Virus record (IMG/VR): IMGVR_UViG_3300032287_002806
Coordinates: 1 to 35,789 of that record
Source: a virus
Length of the DNA stretch: 35,789 nt
Direction: 5' to 3' (one strand)
How positions within the stretch are numbered: the stretch's first letter is position 1; every line of letters begins with the position of its first letter. Position numbers and translations under genes: made by a program. This document shows positions 14,609 to 22,982 of the stretch, piece by piece. The notes under the pieces were generated by a model, which did not search any database, was not told where the DNA came from, and saw only the letters and a list, made by a program, of their open reading frames with translations.

Positions 14609-15988
14609 ATGGCTGGTAACAACGTTGTTTCGGCGATTGGCCCTTCATACCATCTGGATGACAGAAAGGCGGCGTGTCAGACCGCTGTCAATATGTATCT
14701 GGAGGCGATTGAGAGCAACGGCGAACCGCGCGCACTCAATCAGGTAAGCGCCCCCGGCTTGACTTTGTTTACCTACCTTGGTGCAGAGATTCGCTGCCAG
14801 CGTATGGCCTTCGGGCGCTGGTTTGTCGTGGCTGGTAACACTCTGTATGAGATGGTTTCCGGCGCTCCGGTAAGCCGTGGCACTTTGCTCACATCCAGCG
14901 GCACAGTGTGGATGAGCAACAACGACACACAGCTTGCAATCACTGACGGTGCAAACCTGCATGTCATGGTGTTGGCGACTAACGTGATCTCGCGGGTAAC
15001 GGTACCTGGCTGGCGCGGCACCATCGACATGCACGAATTGGACGGATATACGCTCTTTGTAGCGCCTGACTCCGATCAGTTCTACATATCGGCAAACGGC
15101 GACACGACAACTCTAGACCCGCTCGACTTCAGCAGTGCAGACGCATTGCCCGACAACATCGTTGCCCATAAGGTGCTGCATCGTGAGTGGTTCCTCTTTG
15201 GCGTCTATAGCGCTGAAGTGTGGGTGAACTCGGGGGACTCTACGTTTCCTTTTGCTCGCTATAACTCCGTCACCCTTGATGTGGGGTGTGTGGGCAAAGA
15301 CGCTGCAATCGTTGCTGCTGACTCTATTTATTGGGTTGGGCAGACCCGTAACGGTGCGGGAATCGTCTACACCTTGAACGGCCATTCGCCCGCTCGGGTA
15401 AGCACTCGCGCTATTGAGCAAGCTCTTGCAAAAGCTGATTTGGCAAGCGTAAAAATGTGGTCTTATCAGGTGGATGGACATGAGTTCATTGCCATCAATG
15501 CGGTAGGCATGGCTACGACCTTGGTTTTTGACGCAGCGACACAGCAATGGCATGAACGCGCTGAATGGCTGGATGGCTGGTTTCCCCTTCGGGTAAATAG
15601 CGTGTGCTTTGCAAACGGTGTGCATTACGCAGGCGACGCCCGAGGCAATTTGTATGCCATGAGCCAAACGGCCTATGCATACGGCAATGACCCGATGGTG
15701 AGGGAGCGCACATGGCCGCACATGACACAGCAGAGCATGGAGCCAATTAGCTTCTTTGGCCTTGAGTTGGGATGCACTACGGGATATGGGGGCAATGTGA
15801 CCTTGCAGATTTCCAACGATGGCGGCTACACCTTCGGGCCTCCCCTGCTGAAGTCTTTGGGAGCTATTGGCCGATTCATGCAGCGGGTGCGCTGGAATAG
15901 CTTGGGCACTGCTCGGGATAGGGTTTTCAGGATTCGCTGCTCTGATGCGGTTCCTTTCAACATCCACGCAGCTACGGTGGTGACATGA
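14609..15988 (+). CDS. P22 gp10-like head-closure/tail hub protein
   Basis: 459 residues, close to P22 gp10 (472). The start MAGNNVVSAIGPSYHLDDRK followed by AACQTAVNMYLEAIESNG is the conserved N-terminus of the family. The body is beta-rich with repeated DG and NG turns, consistent with a propeller fold, and includes YWVGQTRNGAGIVYTLNGH. In P22 gp10 forms the next ring after gp4 and stabilises packaged DNA. The gene abuts the gp4-like gene without a gap and overlaps the following gene by 4 bases. Confidence 0.87.
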   Translation: MAGNNVVSAIGPSYHLDDRKAACQTAVNMYLEAIESNGEPRALNQVSAPGLTLFTYLGAEIRCQRMAFGRWFVVAGNTLYEMVSGAPVSRGTLLTSSGTVWMSNNDTQLAITDGANLHVMVLATNVISRVTVPGWRGTIDMHELDGYTLFVAPDSDQFYISANGDTTTLDPLDFSSADALPDNIVAHKVLHREWFLFGVYSAEVWVNSGDSTFPFARYNSVTLDVGCVGKDAAIVAADSIYWVGQTRNGAGIVYTLNGHSPARVSTRAIEQALAKADLASVKMWSYQVDGHEFIAINAVGMATTLVFDAATQQWHERAEWLDGWFPLRVNSVCFANGVHYAGDARGNLYAMSQTAYAYGNDPMVRERTWPHMTQQSMEPISFFGLELGCTTGYGGNVTLQISNDGGYTFGPPLLKSLGAIGRFMQRVRWNSLGTARDRVFRIRCSDAVPFNIHAATVVT

Positions 15989-16434
15989 CCACACTTTCAC
16001 TGCCTAAAGCGGCGCGGGTTCCTATCGGGCGTGTTGGTGGTCAATCTGTGGAGCTGTCTACGGAGTGGCAAAGGTTCTTTGAGGTGATGAATGAACGCGC
16101 CGGAAACATGACCGGCACTGCGCAGGATGTACCTATTGCGGTTCCTTTGCTCAATAGCTGGGCGAACTTTGGCGCTCCTTATGGGGCGGTGAGCTATTAC
16201 CGCGATCAGTTCGGAGTGGTTCGATTGTCTGGAGTGATGAAGTCGGGCGCTATCGGTTCCGTAGCGTTCAACCTTCCGGCCAACTGCCGACCCGCTAACA
16301 CGATGCGTTTTGCCGTGGAGAGCAATGGTGCTTTTGGTTATGTGACGGTAAACGCTGCGGGTGATGTAGTCCCTGCCGGTGGGTCGAATGTGATTTTTTC
16401 CCTTGATGGGGTGTCTTTTATGGTGGCGCAATGA
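15985..16434 (+). CDS. small beta-rich virion protein, tail/needle-region candidate
   Basis: 149 residues. The N-terminus (TTLSLPKAARVPIGRVGGQS then VELSTEWQRFFEVMNERAG) is like linker regions that attach to tail hubs. The C-terminal 90 residues are beta-rich, with a phrase (YRDQFGVVRLSGVMKSG, then FNLPANCRPANTMRF) seen in receptor- or fibre-associated domains of other phages. It takes the place of the P22 gp26 needle in the gene order, but no long trimeric coiled coil is visible, so a needle cannot be asserted. Confidence 0.6.
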   Translation: MTTLSLPKAARVPIGRVGGQSVELSTEWQRFFEVMNERAGNMTGTAQDVPIAVPLLNSWANFGAPYGAVSYYRDQFGVVRLSGVMKSGAIGSVAFNLPANCRPANTMRFAVESNGAFGYVTVNAAGDVVPAGGSNVIFSLDGVSFMVAQ

Positions 16435-16877
16435 CTGACGTACAGCTATCAATGCGGGAGAAGGTGGAGAGGCTAGAGCAGTCCATGCTTGACCTTCCGC
16501 AGATCGCTTGCCCTGTTCGGCATTACTTCGCACCCGGCTTGTACGCCCGAGAAATCACCATCCCCAAAGGCGCAACCGTCACCGGAGCAGTTCATAAGAC
16601 TGAGCACCTAGTGATTGTGTCCATGGGGCGGCTTCAGGTCATGACCGATGACGGAAGCAAGGAAGTGTGTGCCGGTGAGGTGTTTACCTGCCGTGCGGGT
16701 ATGAAAAACGCAGTCTATGCAATCGAGGATTCGCGGTGGACAAACTTTGTCCCCAATCCAAGCAACGAGCAAGACCCTGACAAGCTCACAGAGATATTTA
16801 CAGAGTCCAAGGCATCGGAGCTGCTGGGCGGTCCAGATAACAAGCAGCTCGCTTGCAACTTATTGAAAGGGGTTTGA
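16431..16877 (+). CDS. cupin-like phage protein
   Basis: 148 residues. Residues about 45-105 have the small cupin pattern (EITIPKGATVTGAVHKTEHL, then VSMGRLQVMTDDG and AGEVFTCRAGMKNAVYAIED). Related cupin proteins occur beside tail genes in many podoviruses; some annotations treat them as tail assembly or metabolic helpers. The usual multi-histidine metal set is incomplete (only H62, H65-like positions visible), so catalysis is doubtful. Coupled by overlap to the preceding gene and 1 base from the ejection-protein gene. Confidence 0.75.
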   Translation: MTDVQLSMREKVERLEQSMLDLPQIACPVRHYFAPGLYAREITIPKGATVTGAVHKTEHLVIVSMGRLQVMTDDGSKEVCAGEVFTCRAGMKNAVYAIEDSRWTNFVPNPSNEQDPDKLTEIFTESKASELLGGPDNKQLACNLLKGV

Positions 16878-16878
16878 T

Positions 16879-17496
16879 ATGTCATGGGGTGTAACAGCAA
16901 CATTTGCAGCGGCGGCTATTGGCGCCGATGGAGCGCAAAAAGCAGCAAACACGCAAGCTGGTGCGACTGGCTCGGCCATCGCGGAGCAGCGCAGGCAGTA
17001 CGACACGACACGCGCAGACTATGCTCCTTATCGTGAAGCGGGCGTAAAGGCTCTGGGGCAGTATCAAACGGAGATGGACGCCCCCATAAACACTGCTGAC
17101 GTGATGAGCGATCAGGGCTATCAGTTCGGACTCACTCAAGGGCAAACAGCACTAGACCGTAAAGCGGCGGCGGCTGGTGGGCGTGTATCGGGTGCGGCTC
17201 TCAAGGCAGCGGCTCAGTACGGCAACGACTACGCAACGACCAAATATGACGCAGCGTATGCCCGACGCAGTGACCGCCTGAATCGCTTGGCTGCTCTGGC
17301 TGAGATTGGTCAATCTGCTACGGCTGGCACCGCCTCTGCGGGCACCAACTCTGCAAACAATACATCCAGCCTGATTAGCTCGCAAAGTAACGCCTCCGGT
17401 GCTGCGTCTATGGCTCAGGGAAACATTTGGGGTAAGGCGCTCAATAGTGCGGCGGCTGCTTGGCAGAAACAAGCTCAAACACCAAAAACCGCTTAA
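16879..17496 (+). CDS. DNA ejection protein, P22 gp7-like
   Basis: 205 residues. The N-terminal 25 residues are hydrophobic/alanine-rich (WGVTATFAAAAIGADGA). The diagnostic middle QRRQYDTTRADYAPYREAGV, then DVMSDQGYQFGLTQGQTALD and AAAGGRVSGAALKAAAQY is the gp7-type injection protein pattern. The tail is rich in S, N and A. These proteins are packaged with the DNA and leave first, helping to build a conduit through the cell envelope. The gene opens a three-gene ejection cassette. Confidence 0.85.
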   Translation: MSWGVTATFAAAAIGADGAQKAANTQAGATGSAIAEQRRQYDTTRADYAPYREAGVKALGQYQTEMDAPINTADVMSDQGYQFGLTQGQTALDRKAAAAGGRVSGAALKAAAQYGNDYATTKYDAAYARRSDRLNRLAALAEIGQSATAGTASAGTNSANNTSSLISSQSNASGAASMAQGNIWGKALNSAAAAWQKQAQTPKTA

Positions 17497-17505
17497 GGGG
17501 AAATC

Positions 17506-18888
17506 ATGGCAGCAGATGCAGGAATTTTTCAGCAGTACCTACAGCCGATCAAATCTGTAGCGGATTACCGCGCCGGATTGGATGCGCAAGAACAGAACGC
17601 GCTTCAGCTTGCGGCAAGTCGTATGCAAGCCCAGCAAGCACAACAAGACTTCGCGGACGGTCAAACGCTGCGCACAGCAACTATGGAAGCGGCTGGCGAC
17701 CAAAACGCGCTTGTCAAGGCATTGAACGCTAAAGGCTTATACAAGCAAGCGCAGGCTATTCAGGCCAACATCCAAAGCACTGAAAAGACAGCCGCAGAGA
17801 TTGCCGCATCCAAAGCAAAGGCCGGAGCCTCTACTGCTCAGACCGAAGCGGCAAAGTACGAACTAGAGCAGAAGAAGCGCACAGCAGCAGCTACACGCAT
17901 GGCAACATTTAAGACGCCTGAAGAAGCCTTGGCCGACCTGCAAGCAAAGATTCAAAGCGGCGAAGTCACGCCAGAGCAGGGCGACCAGCTCGCGCAATCC
18001 ATCCCACGCGACCCCGCACAGTTTGGGCAATGGCAGCTTGGACATCTGCGAAGCCTGCTAACGCCTCAGCAATTGATTGAACAAGGCACAGCCAAACCGG
18101 TTGCGGAGTCTGACGGACAAGTTAAGTTCTATCGGGACATGAACCCCAACAGCCCGACCTATGGCAAGGTTGTAGACGGTACAAAGCTGCAACTGCAAGC
18201 AAGTCCTGAAGCTGTAATGACTGACGCACGTACACGCTCCGAAGGTGCTGCTGGTCGTGCAGTGACTATGCGCGGCCAAGACCTTGTTAATGCTCGCGCT
18301 GGTGAGGCCCTTACGTTTGAAAAGACAAAAGAAGCGAACAAGACAGGTGCAGACAAAGCATCCCATGCAACAGAAGGCGAGCGCAAAGCCGCAACGCTCT
18401 TGCAACGCATGCAAAGCTCAGAGGCGCAACTTGAAGCCGCTTTAAAGCTAGACCCCAACGCAGCAAAACCCGCGCTTGTCCCTCAAGGGCTGAACGCTAT
18501 CGGAATGAACACCACTGCGAACGCACTTACTCCTGAAAACCGTCAGAAGGTAGAGGCCGCGCAGTTGGACATTCTGGACGCTGCCTTGACGCTTGGCACT
18601 GGCGCTGCTTACACCAAGGAGCAGTTGGAGGGCTATCGGAAATCGTACTTCCCTCAGATTGGTGACAAGCCAAACACCATCAAGGACAAGCAAGACCGCC
18701 TAAACAACGTTTTGGCTGCTGCTCGGATTGCTGCTGGCCGTGCTGCTGGTCAAGTCACTGCACCGGCACCAGCAGAAAAGACAAGCATAGCCTCAAAGAA
18801 CGCCAAAGGCTGGACATTGCACACTGACGCGCAAGGCAATAAAGCCTATGTAAGCCCAGACGGTAAATCATTTGAAGAGGTGCGCTAA
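17506..18888 (+). CDS. DNA ejection protein, P22 gp20 position
   Basis: 460 residues with AAGGGG 9 bases upstream of ATG 17506. The sequence is alanine/glutamine/lysine-rich with long helical, coiled-coil-compatible stretches (for example ASRMQAQQAQQDFADGQTL and EAAKYELEQKKRTAAATRMA). There is no enzyme motif. Composition and place between gp7-like and gp16-like genes match the large internal ejection proteins, which form part of the periplasmic injection channel. Assignment is by context and composition; direct homology to gp20 was not established. Confidence 0.72.
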   Translation: MAADAGIFQQYLQPIKSVADYRAGLDAQEQNALQLAASRMQAQQAQQDFADGQTLRTATMEAAGDQNALVKALNAKGLYKQAQAIQANIQSTEKTAAEIAASKAKAGASTAQTEAAKYELEQKKRTAAATRMATFKTPEEALADLQAKIQSGEVTPEQGDQLAQSIPRDPAQFGQWQLGHLRSLLTPQQLIEQGTAKPVAESDGQVKFYRDMNPNSPTYGKVVDGTKLQLQASPEAVMTDARTRSEGAAGRAVTMRGQDLVNARAGEALTFEKTKEANKTGADKASHATEGERKAATLLQRMQSSEAQLEAALKLDPNAAKPALVPQGLNAIGMNTTANALTPENRQKVEAAQLDILDAALTLGTGAAYTKEQLEGYRKSYFPQIGDKPNTIKDKQDRLNNVLAAARIAAGRAAGQVTAPAPAEKTSIASKNAKGWTLHTDAQGNKAYVSPDGKSFEEVR

Positions 18889-20594
18889 TGCCTTTTGATC
18901 TTGCAACCGCAAAGCCTGCCGCCGCTCCAAAGTCGGGCGGTTTTGATCTTTCGTCTGCCAAGCCGGTGGATGCTGTACCAGAGGACAAAGGAACACTTGA
19001 AACGATTGGCGCAGCCCTCGGCAAGGCTACCGGCGACACAGTGCTAGGCGCTCAGAAGCTGGTGGGCATGGGTGTTAAGAAGCTGGGCGGCGTTGGTAGC
19101 GAACCCAAGCTGTCTGACTTGATCGTAGGCAAAAAGCAGAACATGGTGGAGCGTGCCGGTCAGTGGCTGATTGATGACGCTGACCAAGGCAAGGCCAAAC
19201 TTGCAGCCGAAAACCAGCCATTCAAAGATGCCAATCCCATCACCAGCGGCGTGGCTGAAGTAGGCGGGCAAGTCCTGACAACTCTGCCCGTTGGTGGCTT
19301 GTTGGCTAAAGGCATGTCTGCGGCTGCTCCAGCAGTGGTGAAACTTGCCCCAAGTGCTGCGCCTGCTTTTAATGCGCTGACTCGGGCGGTGGGAACATCC
19401 GGCATGACAACCGGCGTGAAGGTTGCCCCTGGCATTCTTCCGGCTGCTCAGAACTTGGCGACTCGCGCTGTAGGTGGCGGCATTACCGGCGCAACATCTT
19501 CTGCATTGCTTGATCCCAGTAGTGCAGATACTGGCTTCATGATTGGTGCAGGCTTGCCCGTAGTCGCTCAAGGTGCAGGCAAGGTTGCAAACTCTTTGGG
19601 CAAGGTTCTCCGAGGCCCAGAGGTTGCGCCAGAAATGCAAGCCGCAATCAAGAGCGCAGTTGATGCTGGTTATGTCATCCCCCCGACTCAGGCAAAACCA
19701 ACGCTGATTAACCGCTTGATGGAAGGCTTGGCCGGAAAGATCACCACAGCGCAGAACGCAAGTGCCAAAAATGCAGGCGTGACAAACGCACTGTCTGCCA
19801 AGGCTCTGGGATTGACTGATGATGTGAAGCTGACGCCCGAAGTGTTGGCAGACATTCGCGCAAAGGCTGGCAGCGCATACAAGGCCATTGGGGACGAATT
19901 GCCCATTCGACCTGCACAAGCTGCTGACTCCCTGACCAACCGACCCGCAGTGGAGGCAATCGACCCCAAGAAAATGGTGTTTGATTTGCGCAAGGCTCGC
20001 AACGAGGCAGACGCTTGGTTCAAGTCTTACGGACGCACGGCAGACCCTGATTCGTTGGCAAAAGCAAAGGCGGCAAAGTCCGCAGCCCAAGAGCTGGAGT
20101 CTACGCTTGAGAATTACGCAAAATCAATGGGCCGTGAAGACCTGATTCCAGAAATGGCGAAGGCTCGGCAATTGATTGCAAAGACCTACAGCGTAGAAAA
20201 CGCGCTGAACAGTACCACTGGCAATGTGGACGCCAAGAAACTGGCGCAACAGTTGGCAAAGGGCAAGCCGCTATCTGGTGAGCTGAAGCAGGCCGCAGAG
20301 TTTGCAGCGCGATTCCCTAAGGCTGCGCAGACAGTTGAAGGCATGGGAAGCCTGCCACAGACTAGCCCGCTTGATTGGGCGGCTTCTGGTGCGATTGGTG
20401 CGGCAACGTCTAACCCCTTGGCTTTGCTGGGTGTGGCTGCGCGTCCTGCTGCGCGTGGTCTTGCTTTGTCGGGGCCTGTGCAGCGTGGATTGTCTGGATC
20501 GCAAACGCCAAACAAGCTGGTGCAGTTGCTGAGTAGCCCAGAGGGGCAGCAGTTACTTTATCGGTCAGCACCTCCGCTGGTTACTTCCCGTTAA
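18888..20594 (+). CDS. DNA ejection protein, P22 gp16 position
   Basis: 568 residues; its ATG overlaps the preceding stop (TAATG). The N-terminus repeats the phrase FDLATAKPA / FDLSSAKPV within 30 residues. Hydrophobic glycine/alanine-rich stretches (about 95-130 and 195-245, for example GGGITGATSSALLD) could insert in membranes. The later half is helical and charged. Large internal proteins of podoviruses have this mix, and the position as third gene of the ejection cassette supports it. No lytic transglycosylase motif is seen. Confidence 0.72.
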   Translation: MPFDLATAKPAAAPKSGGFDLSSAKPVDAVPEDKGTLETIGAALGKATGDTVLGAQKLVGMGVKKLGGVGSEPKLSDLIVGKKQNMVERAGQWLIDDADQGKAKLAAENQPFKDANPITSGVAEVGGQVLTTLPVGGLLAKGMSAAAPAVVKLAPSAAPAFNALTRAVGTSGMTTGVKVAPGILPAAQNLATRAVGGGITGATSSALLDPSSADTGFMIGAGLPVVAQGAGKVANSLGKVLRGPEVAPEMQAAIKSAVDAGYVIPPTQAKPTLINRLMEGLAGKITTAQNASAKNAGVTNALSAKALGLTDDVKLTPEVLADIRAKAGSAYKAIGDELPIRPAQAADSLTNRPAVEAIDPKKMVFDLRKARNEADAWFKSYGRTADPDSLAKAKAAKSAAQELESTLENYAKSMGREDLIPEMAKARQLIAKTYSVENALNSTTGNVDAKKLAQQLAKGKPLSGELKQAAEFAARFPKAAQTVEGMGSLPQTSPLDWAASGAIGAATSNPLALLGVAARPAARGLALSGPVQRGLSGSQTPNKLVQLLSSPEGQQLLYRSAPPLVTSR

Positions 20595-20673
20595 GGCCTT
20601 TCCAGAAGTTCCAGACGATGGCTAAAACGACGATAACGCCAGCTTTTAAAAGCATGTAATCGGTGTATTCCAT
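20581..20673 (-). CDS. tiny single-span membrane protein on the minus strand (30 aa)
   Basis: Minus-strand ATG at 20673, stop TAA at 20581-20583, overlapping the end of the plus-strand ejection gene. The product starts MEYTDYMLLKAGVIVVLAIV and ends WNFWKGLNGK: one transmembrane helix of about 15-18 residues with an acidic N-terminus and a basic tail. A TTGCGG/TACATT pair (17-base spacing, about 20678-20706 read on the minus strand) could be its promoter, placing the start of transcription close to ATG. No clear ribosome site, so translation is uncertain. Small proteins of this shape occur between late genes of other Burkholderiales phages. Confidence 0.4.
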   Translation of the reverse strand: MEYTDYMLLKAGVIVVLAIVWNFWKGLNGK

Positions 20674-20711
20674 GTTGCCAAATGTAAAGACTTAATAAAA
20701 TTCCCGCAACC

Positions 20712-20735
20712 CTTAACGCTGTGATAGCGCTGGAG
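20712..20735 (+). promoter_or_regulatory. structured translation-start element, tail-fibre leader
   Basis: The block CTTAACGCTGTGATAGCGCT then GGAG contains AACGCT-GTGAT-AGCGCT and ends in the ribosome site for ATG 20742. It matches the coat-gene leader (11739-11761) except in the loop. Apart from the minus-strand micro-gene, the gap 20595-20741 holds nothing else recognised. Confidence 0.65.
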
Positions 20736-20741
20736 TGAAAT

Positions 20742-22205
20742 ATGGCTTCTCAATCGGGCGAATTTAACGTCCAGCAATTCAACGACTTGGGCGACCCGCT
20801 CATAGGTGGCAGGCTTTACACCTACGCTTATGGGACAACTACGCAAAAAACAGCGTACACCGACCCAGCCGGAGCAGTACCCCACACCTACACCAGCGAC
20901 GGGCTAGGCGGTCAATACATCGCTTTGAATGCTCGGGGTGAGCTTCCCGCACCTCTTTACCTTGGCAATGGCCCGTACGACCTGACGCTAAAGACAGCAG
21001 CGGGCGCAACCATTTGGACGCGACGCGCTCAAGGTACGTTGATTGCCTCAAACATTATTCCGGTGCAGCTTGCATCTGCGGCAACGGTGGATATTGGCGG
21101 TCAAGGCGTCACCAGTATTGAGATTACCGGCAACACCAATATTTCCAGCTTCGGGACGAACTATGCAGGCCCGATCTTTGTGCGCTTCCTTGGCTCGCTC
21201 ACGCTGGTTCACAACTCTGTCACGCTGAATCTTCCGGGCGGCACTAACAGCACCGTTAACCCTGGCGACATTGTTATTGCTTCCGGCAACTCAAATAACA
21301 ACGGCTGGAACGTGCTGGTGGTTAGCCAAAACAGCTTTGCAAAAACCGGCGTAAACAATGACATCACGGCTTTGACTGCATTGGCAACTGTGCCGACAGT
21401 CATTGCCACGGCTATTGCAGCCGGTGCTAATGCAACCCCTACAGTTCGACAAACTGTATTGAATGGCCCCGTTGACACTAACGGATTTGCATCCTTTGGC
21501 GGCAGCACTGGAGGCACTACCGTAACGGCTTCTGGCACTTTGACTGCTACAGCGGCTAATGGGACTGCGAACCGCACCGGCTCCATTGCTAATCCGTCTT
21601 GGACAAGCCTTTCCACCAACGGCACGATGTACCTCTATCTGGACATTGCAGCAGATGGCACTTGCACCGCTGGCAGCACGACCTTGGCTCCCACTTATCG
21701 CTGGGGTGGTGCTGACGTAACCGCAACCAATCAATTCACCTTCAACATCCAAGAAATGGTGGGCAAGGTAGGCAACGGCACCACGGCTGCGCAAGTGTGG
21801 CGGGTGTTTGTTGGCGAGGTGACTGTTTCCGGTGGTGTGGTCACTGCTATTGCTTGGTATGCACTGATGGGGCGCTATCAGAGTCCATGGACTGCAACCC
21901 TTCCGGCTGCTAGTGCGGCTGTTTCGTTCAACCACAACATCGGCACGGTAGACCTGAGCGTAAAACTGGAAGTGCAATGTACGACTGCTGAATTTGGCTA
22001 CTCGGTTGGCGATACCGTCACAGAGGTAAACGGCAATACGGGCGGCGTTGCTGCTCCCATTTCAGTTGTTCGCACCAGTCGCGCTGTCGGCTTCACCGTG
22101 AGTAACACCGGCTCCATGCTGGTGCTGAACAAAACTACTGGTGCAAATGCCACTATGACGCTAGCAAGCTGGCGTTACCGCATGACCGCGCAGCGGGGGT
22201 GGTAA
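20742..22205 (+). CDS. tail fibre/spike protein
   Basis: 487 residues. The N-terminal 95 residues (SGEFNVQQFNDLGDPLIGGR, LYTYAYGTTTQKTAYTDPAG, ...PLYLGNGPYDLTLKTAAGA) are the head-binding domain common to phage tailspikes and fibres. A low-complexity T/A/G/N-rich shaft (about 115-290) follows. The C-terminal part has NQFTFNIQEMVGKVGNGTTA and VWRVFVGEVTVSGGVV, found in receptor-binding fibre ends of several phages, and closes with ASWRYRMTAQRGW. It recognises the host surface. No polysaccharide lyase or hydrolase signature is visible. Confidence 0.85.
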   Translation: MASQSGEFNVQQFNDLGDPLIGGRLYTYAYGTTTQKTAYTDPAGAVPHTYTSDGLGGQYIALNARGELPAPLYLGNGPYDLTLKTAAGATIWTRRAQGTLIASNIIPVQLASAATVDIGGQGVTSIEITGNTNISSFGTNYAGPIFVRFLGSLTLVHNSVTLNLPGGTNSTVNPGDIVIASGNSNNNGWNVLVVSQNSFAKTGVNNDITALTALATVPTVIATAIAAGANATPTVRQTVLNGPVDTNGFASFGGSTGGTTVTASGTLTATAANGTANRTGSIANPSWTSLSTNGTMYLYLDIAADGTCTAGSTTLAPTYRWGGADVTATNQFTFNIQEMVGKVGNGTTAAQVWRVFVGEVTVSGGVVTAIAWYALMGRYQSPWTATLPAASAAVSFNHNIGTVDLSVKLEVQCTTAEFGYSVGDTVTEVNGNTGGVAAPISVVRTSRAVGFTVSNTGSMLVLNKTTGANATMTLASWRYRMTAQRGW

Positions 22206-22207
22206 GC

Positions 22208-22492
22208 ATGTGGACTGACGGACAAGGCTTTTTTTACTCCGGCGATTGCCGTGAAGGTCATCGGGAAGCTACGCCGCAAGAAGTTGCTACATGGGAACTG
22301 TCAAAGTTACCAAGCCCACAGGAGCAAATTGATGCACTGGAGCGCCAGCAACTCATGCTCCGTGCTACCCGTGAATTCATGCTCACTTTTATGGAGCTGA
22401 ATGCGCCCCCTGAAGTCTTGGCGGTGAATCCTGGCTACCAAGCAGTCAAAGCCTTTGATAACCAGATAAAGACTCTGAGGGACAAGCTGTGA
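22208..22492 (+). CDS. fibre-associated small protein (tail fibre assembly candidate)
   Basis: 94 residues from ATG 22208 with a GGGGGTGG site upstream; a GTG at 22199 would add three residues and overlap the fibre gene. The N-terminus (MWTDGQGFFYSGDCREGHRE) and the helical middle (SPQEQIDALERQQLMLRATR) resemble short proteins placed after fibre genes, some of which act as fibre-folding chaperones. The end overlaps the next gene (GTGA). Role inferred from position. Confidence 0.65.
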   Translation: MWTDGQGFFYSGDCREGHREATPQEVATWELSKLPSPQEQIDALERQQLMLRATREFMLTFMELNAPPEVLAVNPGYQAVKAFDNQIKTLRDKL

Positions 22493-22773
22493 TCTTCCTA
22501 TTCCTCATCCTCCTAAAGCCTGCCCTGCAATGCGTTGAATCTGGCAAGTGGTGGCTCTTTTGGGCTGTGCTGCCTGCTTACCTGCTTGATGTGTTCATTG
22601 CTCACACGACATGGGCGCTGGTTTTCGGCTGGCCTAAGCGTGGCGAGTGGACGATTTCCCACACGCTGGAGCGCATCGTTTCAGAACACAAACACCCGCG
22701 CTGGTTGCTCGCTGCTGCCGTCGCTCAGGAAATCAATACCGTGCAGCGCGGACACATCAAGGCCATGTCATGA
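22489..22773 (+). CDS. membrane-associated phage protein in the lysis region
   Basis: 94 residues from GTG 22489 (overlap with the previous stop). Two hydrophobic segments (about 1-10 FLFLILLK and 22-45 WWLFWAVLPAYLLDVFIAHT) suggest membrane association. The phrase VFGWPKRGEWTISHTLERIV is shared with small proteins found ahead of endolysin genes in other proteobacterial phages. It could be a holin partner or membrane-bound regulator; the segments are not the classic two- or three-span holin layout. Confidence 0.65.
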   Translation: MIFLFLILLKPALQCVESGKWWLFWAVLPAYLLDVFIAHTTWALVFGWPKRGEWTISHTLERIVSEHKHPRWLLAAAVAQEINTVQRGHIKAMS

Positions 22774-22982
22774 GCGATATAGACCCCGTTCAATTCGGAG
22801 CGCTCACAGCGCAAGTCACCACGCTTGAAAAACAGGTGGAGAGCCTGTCAAACGATGTGAAAGCCTTGCTAGAACTTGCCAACAAATCTAAAGGCGGCTT
22901 CTGGATGGGTATGGCAATCGCCTCCGCAATCGGGGGCTTTGTCTCTTGGATGGTCTCTAACTTCCATGTGAGCATCAAATGA
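22770..22982 (+). CDS. holin candidate with coiled coil and one C-terminal span
   Basis: 70 residues; ATG 22770 overlaps the upstream stop and TGA overlaps the endolysin start. Residues 12-40 (TAQVTTLEKQVESLSNDVKA) form a short coiled coil; residues 45-63 (FWMGMAIASAIGGFVSWMV) form one transmembrane helix. This XhlA-like layout is typical of small holin or holin-helper proteins. Direct coupling to the GH108 endolysin gene supports the lysis role. Confidence 0.72.
   Translation: MSDIDPVQFGALTAQVTTLEKQVESLSNDVKALLELANKSKGGFWMGMAIASAIGGFVSWMVSNFHVSIK

Noticed and set aside
15113-16000. 295-codon minus-strand open frame inside the gp10-like gene
   Set aside because: Antisense shadow with atypical composition and no supporting signals.
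19044-20090. 348-codon minus-strand open frame inside the third ejection-protein gene
   Set aside because: Cysteine- and histidine-rich low-quality composition, no ribosome site or domain, and it mirrors the codon structure of a clear plus-strand gene.
20742-22205. Diversity-generating retroelement acting on the tail fibre
   Set aside because: No reverse transcriptase, template repeat or matching variable repeat was seen in the window.
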